From positions 1 through 19,403 of the forward strand of contig DYJG01000007.1 in the NCBI GenBank assembly GCA_020723225.1: a stretch of 19,403 nucleotides of DNA, written 5' to 3'. The translations under genes and the position numbers were made by a program. Shown piece by piece: positions 13,501-19,403 of this stretch. Below the pieces are notes generated by a model that was given only the letters and a program-made list of their open reading frames with translations, had not been told where the DNA came from and made no database searches. This DNA comes from Desulfobacca acetoxidans (GTDB taxonomy: Bacteria > Desulfobacterota > Desulfobaccia > Desulfobaccales > 0-14-0-80-60-11). The first letter of the stretch is position 1. Each line of letters starts with the position of its first letter.

Positions 13501-15095
13501 CGGCCGTGGTGAGCCGGGACATCACGGAACGCAAAAAGGTGGAGGAGGCGCTGCGGCAAAGCGAAATGAAATACCGCCAGTTGGTGGATCAGATTCCGGC
13601 GGTGGTTTATAAGGGCTACACCGATTGGACCATGGATTGTTTCGATGAGAAAGTTAAGGCAATAACCGGCTATTCCCAGGAAGACTTCAACTCCCGGCGT
13701 AAAAGCTGGCTGGACCTGATTTTCCCGGAAGACGTCGATCAGGCCAAGAAACTCTTTCGGGAAGCCGTGAAAGGCGACGGTTTTTATGTTACCGAACACC
13801 GCATCCGGAGGGAAAACGGGGAGGTGCGCTGGATCCAGGCCAGAAATAGGATCATCTTGGACGCTGCCGGTAAAGTGGATCATATCAGCGGAGTCTTTTT
13901 CGACCTCACCGAACGCAAGGAACTGGAAGACCAACTGAATAAGGCCCAAAAGATGGAGGCCATCGGCATCCTGGCCGGGGGCCTGGCCCATGATTTCAAC
14001 AATCTCCTCACTGCCATCATGGGTTACGGCGAGATTATGTCCTTGGGCCTCCGGAAAGAAGACCCCTTTCATCTATATGTCGAGGAGATCAATAAAGCCG
14101 CGAACCGGGGGGCGGCGTTGACCGACCAATTGTTGGCCTTCAGCCGCAAGCAGATTTTGCAGCCCCGGGTGGTCAATCTCAATGAAGTGGTCCTCGATAT
14201 GGACCAGATGCTGCGCCGCCTGATCGGTGAGGATATTGAGCTGGCCACCGTCATTTGCCGGGATTTGGGATTGGTGAAGGCCGATCCCGGCCAAATCGAG
14301 CAAATTATCATGAATCTGGCGGTAAATGCCCGGGATGCCATGCCCGAGGGGGGAAAACTGACCGTGGAGACCTCCAACGTCATTTTGGACGATGCCTATG
14401 CCCGGAGCCACGTGGACGTCACCCCCGGTCCGTATGTGATGTTAGCCGTGAGCGATAACGGCATGGGCATGAATGCGGAAACCATGTCCCGGATTTTTGA
14501 GCCGTTTTTCACCACCAAGGAGAGCGGCAAAGGCACCGGCCTGGGTTTGGCCACCGCCTACGGCATTGTCAAACAGAGCGGCGGGCATATCTGGGTTTAT
14601 AGCGAGCCGGGGCAGGGAACAACCTTCAAGATTTATCTACCCCGGGTTAAAGAAGCGCCGGTGACTAAAAAACCCAAGGCCACGACGCCCGCCTCCCTGG
14701 AGGGCAAGGAGACCATCCTGGTGGTGGAGGACGACGCCGCGCTCCGGGAACTTATCGGCACCGCTTTGCGCAAATACGGTTTTAAAGTGCTGGAGGCCCC
14801 ACACGGCGGGGAAGCCTTGCTGATCTGTGAGAAACAAAAAGACCCCATCCATTTGATGCTCACCGACGTGGTGATGCCCCAGATCAGCGGCACCGCCTTG
14901 GCTGAGAGGTTAAAAAGGCTGCACCCGGAGATGAGAGTGCTTTATATGTCGGGCTATACCGAAAACGCCATTGTTCATCACGGGGTTTTGGACGCTAAGG
15001 TCAATTTTATACCCAAACCCTTCCGGGTGTTGGCCTTGATGGAGAAAGTCAGGGAAGTGCTAGATGCTCCCGAGGCGAAAAACAACCACTCTTGA
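10497..15095 (+). CDS. Large multi-PAS/GAF hybrid histidine kinase with C-terminal receiver
   Basis: Soluble sensor kinase of 1532 residues without transmembrane segments. The order is a charged helix (about 5-30), PAS1 (101-213), GAF (223-385), PAS2 (389-513), PAS3 (514-640), PAS4 (641-766), PAS5 (767-897), PAS6 (898-1017) and PAS7 (1018-1146). HisKA follows with H1165 in GLAHDFNNLLTAI. HATPase covers about 1275-1395 (NLAVNARDAM, DNGMGM, GTGLGLATAYG) and the receiver about 1408-1525 with D1457 (LTDVVMP). PAS units are joined by the usual DITERKxAEEALRxSE linkers. PAS5 and PAS7 are close paralogues (both have QIPAVVxKGYxDW and FNSRR/FDSRR), separated by a different PAS6. The phosphate probably passes from H1165 to D1457 and then to an unlinked phosphotransfer protein or regulator. 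Start: AAGGGG at 10485-10490. Ligands and output are unknown. Confidence 0.95.
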   Translation: MRDEDKSKEQLIKELRELRRRAGKAPRRDYPLFAHPGESGPAASGPEEKKKIRVAGIDIEWDPKLGACTLEDMAATMRKLEEEVAERQRAEEVLREYHQKLEALIQASPLSIFVLDPEGKILLWNPASESTFGWSAKEVLGRVLPIVPEDKEEEFWNNLRRGLAGDSLKGVELRRRKKDGTPIDINVYTSPLYDSQGQVTGLMVVDADVTERKRADELIKLNESRLEALLQLNQMTDASLSEITNFAMEEAIRLTGSKIGYIAFMNEDETVLTMHAWSRAAMAECRISDKTLKYPVETTGLWGEAVRQRRPIITNDYGAANPWKKGYPEGHVHILRHMNVPISDGQKIVLVAGVGNKPADYDESDVRQLTLLMEGMWRMLQRNQAEAELEQSISLLQATLESTADGLLVVDNFGKILAYNRKFAQMWRIPESVLASRDDDQALAFVLEQVRDPDGFVRKVWELYGEREAESFDLIEFKDGRVFERFSQPQRIGETIVGRVWSFRDITERKQAEEALRESELKYRTLFESSAEGIFLMTDVFFDCNEQACKLWKCNREDIVGRSPVEFSPEVQPDGRRSSEAAQEYLAAALAGEPQFFYWQHLRKDGILIDTEISITSLMVDGRKILQATMRDITERQRGEEAIRESEEKYRKLMETAHDAIFIADADTRGILEANCKAQELLGLPQEQIIGLHQSQVHPPEEAERYKAIFQEHIGKGGVISEDIYVSDSQGRCIPVEIGASVIEVKGKRLIYGIFRNLTAQRQAEKALRRSEETYRLLVNQIPAVVFKGYPDWSIDFFDDKIKSLAGYGKEEFDSRRLKWSDLILPDDFEEIKSQSREAVNAHSRSYEREYRIRRKDGGIAWVQAMGQRFYDAAGKLEYTSGVFFDITRRKRAEEALLNYEFIANTAKDCMTLIDRNYVYVAANAAYCRAHDKRLEEMVGAGVAQIWGEDSFNNVIRGYLDQCFAGRAVEFEGWFEFGRNGMGCYHVFYNPYFDADGKVVYAAVVSRDITERKKVEEALRQSEMKYRQLVDQIPAVVYKGYTDWTMDCFDEKVKAITGYSQEDFNSRRKSWLDLIFPEDVDQAKKLFREAVKGDGFYVTEHRIRRENGEVRWIQARNRIILDAAGKVDHISGVFFDLTERKELEDQLNKAQKMEAIGILAGGLAHDFNNLLTAIMGYGEIMSLGLRKEDPFHLYVEEINKAANRGAALTDQLLAFSRKQILQPRVVNLNEVVLDMDQMLRRLIGEDIELATVICRDLGLVKADPGQIEQIIMNLAVNARDAMPEGGKLTVETSNVILDDAYARSHVDVTPGPYVMLAVSDNGMGMNAETMSRIFEPFFTTKESGKGTGLGLATAYGIVKQSGGHIWVYSEPGQGTTFKIYLPRVKEAPVTKKPKATTPASLEGKETILVVEDDAALRELIGTALRKYGFKVLEAPHGGEALLICEKQKDPIHLMLTDVVMPQISGTALAERLKRLHPEMRVLYMSGYTENAIVHHGVLDAKVNFIPKPFRVLALMEKVREVLDAPEAKNNHS

Positions 15096-15722
15096 CCCGG
15101 GTGTATTTAGCTGGTATGCGGCCCGAATGCATTTGGGCGAACCCCAGGCGCCCCTTTCCATCTCCCGCGCTTTCCCTGGAAAAAATTTTGTCAAGGTCTC
15201 TGTAAACTTGCCTGTTTTTCATCTTCCCGGGAGAAGAACGGGGGAGCGTCGATGGTAAAGCGGCATGGGCAAAATTCACCAGGCTTTGAAAACAGACCGC
15301 CCTTCCCCTGGAATGGCTGAGTTTCCAGGTTCCCCGCCGCAGCCGCGGGCCCTCGGATATCCTTCCGCCAGGCCTGAGTTTCCGCAGTTTTCCCGCCACT
15401 TAAACCCTGGCAAATGGGGCCTACAAACCGCATTATACCTGGGATTAAAAAAGCATTAGCGCTATTTATGCTTAAAAATTTCCCGCCGATAAGCTAACAA
15501 ATGCTCAAATAAACCCGGCAGATTTTTCTAGGGGAACCTAAGATTATTTCTATGATTCTATGGTCCTGCGGGCGTTGAAGATCTATCAAAGCTGAACTGT
15601 AATCTCCCTGGCAGCCGTTGGCGAAAAGGATGAGAAAGCATGCGGGGGGCGCCCGGCAGGGAAGATTGCCGCCGTGGAAGAACCCCAAACCCAATATTAA
15701 ACCATTCAAAGGAGCAAGGCAG
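15096..15722. other. 627-bp non-coding region with a sigma-28-like promoter
   Basis: No convincing gene: short open frames here lack ribosome sites and recognisable sequence. It contains an 18-bp palindrome at 15121-15138 (one wobble), an inverted repeat CCTGGAA/TTCCAGG at 15307-15329, the sigma-28-like promoter at 15466-15492, and a leader of about 220 bp before the Cache gene. No riboswitch class was recognised in that leader. Confidence 0.7.
15466..15492 (+). promoter_or_regulatory. Sigma-28 (FliA)-like promoter for the Cache-MCP operon
   Basis: GCCGATAA (15485-15492) matches the FliA -10 consensus exactly. At the canonical 11-bp spacing upstream, TTATGCTT (15466-15473) matches TAAAGTTT at 5 of 8 positions. 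The next genes downstream encode a Cache protein and a chemoreceptor, classes commonly under sigma-28 in flagellated bacteria. The weak -35 and the leader of about 220 bp keep this tentative. Confidence 0.55.
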
Positions 15723-16184
15723 ATGAAAAAAGGAATGATGGTGGCTCTTGTCACCCTGGTGATGATCCTGGGTGCAAGCATGAGTTTCGCAGCCGACGCC
15801 GGCACCAAGGAAGAAGCGGTGGCCCTGGTGAAAAAGGCCGTCGATTACATTAAAGCCAACGGCCGGGATAAGGCCTATGAAGAATTCAGCAACCCCAAGG
15901 GACAGTTCGTGGACCGGGACCTGTATATCGTGGTCTACGACATGAACGCCAAGTGTTTGGCCCACGGCCAGAAAAAGAGCATGGTGGGCAAGGACCTGAT
16001 CGATTTCAAGGACGTGGACGGCAAGGAATTCATGAAAGAGCGGGTAGAGTTGATGAAGAAAAACAATACCGCCTGGCAGGATTATAAATTCATGAATCCG
16101 GTCACCAAAAAGATTGAACCCAAGGAGATGTATCTGGAAAAATTTGAAGATGTCATTGTCGGCGCCGGGGTTTACAAAAAATAA
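15723..16184 (+). CDS. Secreted single-Cache (sCache_2-type) protein
   Basis: Periplasmic small-molecule-binding protein of 153 residues. A signal peptide of about 23 residues (MKKGMMVALVTLVMILG, then SFAADAG) suggests cleavage after SFA. The mature part is one Cache domain: an EEAVALVKKAVDYIKANG helix, then FVDRDLYIVVYDMNAKCLAHG, MVGKDLIDFKDVDGKEF, and the closing strands ending VIVGAGVYKK. Cache domains normally sit inside chemoreceptors or kinases; here the domain is free, with no membrane anchor after cleavage. An in-frame extension to 15618 has no ribosome site, while AAAGGAG (15708-15714) fits this ATG. It lies 58 bp upstream of the chemoreceptor, so it may deliver a ligand to it, by analogy with periplasmic binding proteins. 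Ligand unknown. Confidence 0.88.
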   Translation: MKKGMMVALVTLVMILGASMSFAADAGTKEEAVALVKKAVDYIKANGRDKAYEEFSNPKGQFVDRDLYIVVYDMNAKCLAHGQKKSMVGKDLIDFKDVDGKEFMKERVELMKKNNTAWQDYKFMNPVTKKIEPKEMYLEKFEDVIVGAGVYKK

Positions 16185-16242
16185 CCGGCCCGCGATTTCC
16201 GGGCGGCCCAGGGAAAGGCCGCAGCTATCCGAGGAATAAACA

Positions 16243-18210
16243 ATGAAATCCATAAAATTGAGCTCCAAAATTTTTGGCGGGTTCGGCATCGTCTTGGCGG
16301 TAACCCTGATTCTGACCGGTATTTCCCTGTATATCATGCGGGGGTTGGCCGGTGAGGCCCAGGTTTTGTCAAGCCAATACATGCCCCAGACCCGCATTGC
16401 CGGCGAGGTGGAACGCTATGTCTTAAAGACCGTCTCGGAGATGCAGGGATACCACTTTTCCCACGAAGACTCCTATTTAAAGGTATCCAGGCAGCAACTG
16501 GAGCTGGCCAAGAAAAACCTCCAGGAAGCCGGGGCCCTGACCGCCAAATACCCGGAGCTGAAAACCCTGAAAGAAAACACCGACAAGGCGGCCTTGAAAA
16601 TCAAAGAGTACGAATCCTTGATCAGCGAGACGGAAAAGGTGGCCCGGGACATCCATGGACTGCGGAAGAATCTGGAGACCGCGTCCCAGGATTTCCTTAA
16701 GCCCGCCCAGGAGTTTCTGGAAGGCGAGACGCAGGCCATGGAGAAGCTGATCAAGGATAAGGCCAGTCCGGAGCAGTTATCGATCCAGCTAAGCAAGATC
16801 AACGGCATGAATAACGTCGTCGAACTATGCTACTCCATCCAGTTGGAAACCAGCAAGGCCCAGTTGCTCCGGGACGCGAAACTCCTGGAAGAGGCCGCCA
16901 AAAAGTTTAATGAAGTGGAAAATGAGTTGTCCGCGGTGCAAAAGAAGACGGTGGAGGATCTGGCCATCTCCCAGATGGAAGACATCAGATTGGCCGGAGC
17001 CAATTACAAAACCAATATGAAAAAGCTGGTGGCCAGCTATTTGGCCCTGGCGGAGTTGGGCCGAAAACGGGACCGGGTGGGCAATGAGGTCCTGGAAATG
17101 GCCAAAGTGACGGCCAATGCCGGCATCGGCGAGACCACGAAAAGCGCGGAGAACGTTGACCAGGTATTGCACAAATCGGCCAGGATGTTGATTATCGGCG
17201 CCATTATCGGTATCCTGCTCAGCCTGGTGATCATGGTCCTGATCACCAGGGGCATTACCGGACCTATCAATTCCTTCATCCAGCGGCTTTCCGGAGCCGC
17301 GGAACAGGTGGCCGGCGCTTCCGGGGAGATCATGGGGGCCAGCGAACAACTAGCCAGCGGCGCTTCCGAGCAAGCCGCGTCCCTGCAAGAGACCACCTCC
17401 TCCCTGGAGGAGATGGCGGCCATGACCCGGCGGAACGCGGAAAACTCATATCAGGCCAATTCCCTGATGAATGACGCCAGCAAGGTGGTGGAAACCGCAA
17501 GTAACTCCATGACCGAATTAACCGGCTCCATGCGGGAGATCTCCGCGGCCAGTGATGAAACCGCCAAGATCATCAAGACCATCGATGAGATTGCTTTCCA
17601 AACCAACCTGCTGGCTCTGAACGCAGCGGTGGAAGCTGCCCGGGCCGGAGAAGCGGGGGCGGGTTTCGCGGTGGTGGCCGATGAGGTCCGGGCCCTGGCC
17701 ATGCGCGCGGCCGAAGCCGCCAAGAATACGGCAACATTAATTGACGGCACGGTAACCAAAATCAAAGCCGGCTCCACTTTGGTGGAAAAGACCGGGGAGG
17801 CCTTCTCCCAGGTGAACTCCGGCACCGTAAAAATCAAGGAATTGGTGGCCGAAATCGCCGCGGCCTCCGACGAACAGGCTCAGGGGACGGACCAGATCAA
17901 TAAGGCCGCGCACGAAATGAACCGGGTGGTGCAGCAGGTAGCGGCCAACGCCGAAGAGAGCGCCGCGGCCTCCAGGGAACTGACCTCCCAGTCGGACCAG
18001 ATGAAAGAAATGATGGAGGAATTGGTGGCCCTGGTGGGCGGGAACGGCCATTATCACCCGGACCCCCGGGAGGACCGGTGGGCCATGGGCCGGTTCCAGG
18101 GAAAACTGGCCGCCATCCGCCAGACCCTCAAATGGCCCGACAGGGGGAAGAAACTCCTGACCCATGATTCCTCCGAGGGAGAGTTCGGCCATGGGGGCGT
18201 CGGAAGGTAA
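16243..18210 (+). CDS. Methyl-accepting chemotaxis protein without a recognisable HAMP domain
   Basis: Transmembrane chemoreceptor of 655 residues. TM1 is about 10-32. An all-helical periplasmic region of about 280 residues follows (size of a helical-bimodular or long four-helix domain, not Cache). TM2 is about 315-336 (MLIIGAIIGILLSLVIMVLI). The cytoplasmic part starts almost directly with TRGITGPINSFIQRLSGAAEQV, so the usual 50-residue HAMP is missing or very short. This layout is known from deltaproteobacterial receptors. The kinase-control tip is well conserved (AFQTNLLALNAAVEAARAGE region, about 447-486), with LAMRAAEAAK where most have RS. No CheR-tethering pentapeptide is seen at the C-terminus, which ends in a charged tail of about 60 residues. 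GAGGAA precedes the ATG. It pairs with the free Cache protein upstream. Confidence 0.93.
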   Translation: MKSIKLSSKIFGGFGIVLAVTLILTGISLYIMRGLAGEAQVLSSQYMPQTRIAGEVERYVLKTVSEMQGYHFSHEDSYLKVSRQQLELAKKNLQEAGALTAKYPELKTLKENTDKAALKIKEYESLISETEKVARDIHGLRKNLETASQDFLKPAQEFLEGETQAMEKLIKDKASPEQLSIQLSKINGMNNVVELCYSIQLETSKAQLLRDAKLLEEAAKKFNEVENELSAVQKKTVEDLAISQMEDIRLAGANYKTNMKKLVASYLALAELGRKRDRVGNEVLEMAKVTANAGIGETTKSAENVDQVLHKSARMLIIGAIIGILLSLVIMVLITRGITGPINSFIQRLSGAAEQVAGASGEIMGASEQLASGASEQAASLQETTSSLEEMAAMTRRNAENSYQANSLMNDASKVVETASNSMTELTGSMREISAASDETAKIIKTIDEIAFQTNLLALNAAVEAARAGEAGAGFAVVADEVRALAMRAAEAAKNTATLIDGTVTKIKAGSTLVEKTGEAFSQVNSGTVKIKELVAEIAAASDEQAQGTDQINKAAHEMNRVVQQVAANAEESAAASRELTSQSDQMKEMMEELVALVGGNGHYHPDPREDRWAMGRFQGKLAAIRQTLKWPDRGKKLLTHDSSEGEFGHGGVGR

Positions 18211-18216
18211 AATATC

Positions 18217-18244
18217 GTTTTCCGTTTTTGGTTTTCCGTTAAAA
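18217..18244 (+). repeat. Four-unit 7-bp tandem repeat after the chemoreceptor stop
   Basis: Units GTTTTCC, GTTTTTG, GTTTTCC and GTTAAAA run without interruption from six bases after the stop. It is the same period and placement as the arrays after 1419 and 8396, but no inverted partner was seen downstream. Confidence 0.65.
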
Positions 18245-18257
18245 ATACCCTTAAAGA

Positions 18258-18302
18258 AACCGGCCCACCTCTTCTTGAGGAAGCGGTGGGCTGGTTGTTT
18301 TC
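18258..18302 (+). terminator. Bidirectional intrinsic terminator between the chemoreceptor and msrAB
   Basis: AACCGGCCCACC (18258-18269) pairs with GGTGGGCTGGTT (18285-18296): 12 bp with one G-T wobble and a loop that can fold again (CTTC/GAAG). GTTTT follows on the + strand. On the minus strand the stem is followed by a T-rich stretch (TTTCTTTAA), so it can also end msrAB. Confidence 0.8.
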
Positions 18303-18354
18303 ATCGCTTCTGTAGCAGGGAATATCAATTCCGGGCTGTTGGCTGATCTTCCGG

Positions 18355-19403
18355 TCATTTTCCCTTTTCAAAGAGCGGCAGATATTGGCCGTAACCCTCC
18401 TTTTCCAGGTCTTCCTTGGGGATAAACCGCAGGGCCGCTGAATTCATGCAATACCGTTGGCCGGTGGGGGGCGGCCCGTCCGGGAAGACGTGGCCCAGGT
18501 GGGAGTCGCCATGTTTGCTGCGCACCTCGGTGCGCGTGGTAAATAACCGCCGGTCCTCCCGGGTGGTAATATTTTCCGGGGCCAGGGGTTTGGTGAAGCT
18601 GGGCCAGCCGGTGCCGGAATCGTATTTGTCCCGGGAGCTGAACAGGGGTTCCCCGGAGACGATATCTACGTAGATGCCTTCCCGCTTGTTGTCATGGTAT
18701 TCATTCTTAAAAGCCGGTTCCGTGCCTTCCTTCTGGGTCACCTGGTATTGCAGAGGCGTCAACTTCTTCCGGAGCGCCTCGTCAGAAGGCTTGGCGTACT
18801 TTTGGGGATTGCCTGCAGGATTGCCGGGAGCTTCCGGTTTCTTGTCGCCGGCCCAGGCCTTTCTGAAAAAGAAATTTCCCGGTTTATTCGATTTGTTTTC
18901 GTCGCCCCAAACCTTTTTCAAAAATTGGTCCCGGCCGGAATTCCACCGGTAATACTTATACTTGGCGGCATGGGCCTTATAGTAGTCCTGGTGATAGTCT
19001 TCCGCCCGGTAAAACTTGGCCGCCGGCAGGATTTCGGTGACAATGGGCTTCTGAAAACGCCCGGATTTCGCCAGTTCCTTTTTGGATTCCTCCGCCAGGC
19101 GCTTTTGCTCTTCGTCGTGGTAGAAGATGACGCCCCGGTATTGGGGCCCCCGGTCCACGAACTGTCCCCCGGAATCGGTGGGATCCATGTGCCGCCAGAA
19201 GTAATCCAATAGCTGTTTATAAGTGACCAGAGCCGGATCAAAGGTGATCCGGACCACCTCCACGTGGCCTTTGGCGGCATAATCGTCATAGGTGGGATTG
19301 TCGCCCTTACCGCCGGCATAGCCGGAGACGGCCTCCACCACCCCCGGGAGTTTCTCAAAATCGGATTCGACGCACCAGAAACAGCCGCCGGCAAAGGTGG
19401 CGA
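18355..19403 (-). CDS. msrAB: MsrA-MsrB fusion, methionine sulfoxide reductase (5'-partial)
   Basis: Repairs both S- and R-methionine sulfoxide in oxidised proteins. The frame runs to the right edge, so the start is missing. The MsrA half begins in the window with ATFAGGCFWCVES (catalytic Cys in GCFWC, near 19381), followed by SGYAGG, YFWRHMDPT, QYRGVIFY and the ending YHQDYYK. A linker of about 55 residues rich in K, G, N and P follows. The MsrB half has GEPLFSSRDKYDSGTGWPSF, HGDSHLGHVFPDGP and RYCMNSAALRF, with the catalytic Cys codon at 18448-18450. The paired CxxC zinc ligands of many MsrB proteins are absent, so this is the zinc-free type. The order A then B is the common fusion. The only minus-strand gene here, it converges on the chemoreceptor. 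Any signal peptide would lie outside the window. Confidence 0.95.
   Translation of the reverse strand, partial: ATFAGGCFWCVESDFEKLPGVVEAVSGYAGGKGDNPTYDDYAAKGHVEVVRITFDPALVTYKQLLDYFWRHMDPTDSGGQFVDRGPQYRGVIFYHDEEQKRLAEESKKELAKSGRFQKPIVTEILPAAKFYRAEDYHQDYYKAHAAKYKYYRWNSGRDQFLKKVWGDENKSNKPGNFFFRKAWAGDKKPEAPGNPAGNPQKYAKPSDEALRKKLTPLQYQVTQKEGTEPAFKNEYHDNKREGIYVDIVSGEPLFSSRDKYDSGTGWPSFTKPLAPENITTREDRRLFTTRTEVRSKHGDSHLGHVFPDGPPPTGQRYCMNSAALRFIPKEDLEKEGYGQYLPLFEKGK

Noticed and set aside
15121..15138. Terminator for the large kinase
   Set aside because: The 18-bp palindrome is real but is not followed by a T run, so it is listed only as a palindrome within the non-coding region.
15064..15459. Two short + strand frames between the large kinase and the Cache gene
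   Set aside because: One overlaps the kinase end; neither has a ribosome site or a recognisable sequence, and their composition looks non-coding.
15609..15623. Sigma-54 promoter upstream of the Cache gene (TGGCAGCCGTTGGCG)
   Set aside because: The GG and GC elements are 9 bp apart instead of the required 10, and the TTGC block is not matched.
15618..15722. Longer N-terminus for the Cache protein
   Set aside because: It would bury the signal peptide 35 residues inside the protein and lacks a ribosome site; AAAGGAG fits the start at 15723.

Overview
The window reads as chromosomal DNA of an anaerobic, probably sulfidogenic bacterium of the Desulfobacterota (former Deltaproteobacteria). The reasons are the HdrB/HdrC pair, the density of PAS-domain histidine kinases and NtrC-type regulators, the Fe-S assembly genes, and chemoreceptors without a HAMP domain. 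The assignment rests on gene content and style; there is no rRNA or marker gene here to settle it. All genes run on the + strand except the last. No tRNA, rRNA, CRISPR array, transposase or phage gene is visible.

Layout. (a) 1-4479: a two-component cluster made of an NtrB-like PAS kinase cut by the window edge, a receiver-first PAS kinase (REC-PAS-HisKA-HATPase) and an NtrC-family sigma-54 activator with its own promoter. (b) 4547-8396: a tight operon, tusA-like, iscS-like, rrf2, iscU, hdrC, hdrB. (c) 8397-8770: non-coding, with a 7-bp tandem array, two strong hairpins and an inverted copy of the heptamer. (d) 8771-9784: a GT9 (heptosyltransferase-like) gene. (e) 9831-10280: a self-contained unit with a consensus sigma-70 promoter, a palindrome inside its spacer, a 68-codon orphan ORF and an intrinsic terminator. 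(f) 10497-15095: a 1532-residue hybrid kinase with seven PAS-type domains and one GAF, preceded by a possible 29-codon leader ORF. (g) 15466-18302: a sigma-28-like promoter, a secreted single-Cache protein, a chemoreceptor and a terminator. (h) 18355-19403, minus strand: an MsrA-MsrB fusion cut by the right edge.

Main discovery candidate. The iscS-like gene is intact and full length and keeps the persulfide-loop cysteine (C326), but the residues that hold and use PLP are replaced. The Schiff-base lysine is Ala203, and the neighbouring PLP contacts (Thr, Gln, Ser) and the substrate arginine are also changed. It should therefore not be a cysteine desulfurase. It sits with a TusA-like sulfur carrier, an Fe-S-type Rrf2 regulator, an IscU that keeps its three cluster cysteines but lacks the HscA-binding LPPVK motif, and an HdrCB redox pair. 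This suggests Fe-S assembly fed by sulfide or a carrier persulfide rather than cysteine, with HdrBC handling electrons or sulfur redox state. A PLP-lysine-less IscS has been reported from the sulfate-reducing archaeon Archaeoglobus fulgidus; the six-gene arrangement here is what deserves follow-up.

A second recurring theme is short arrays of 7-8 bp repeats that begin at or just after stop codons, at three places (1414, 8393, 18217). Two of these arrays have inverted partners downstream.
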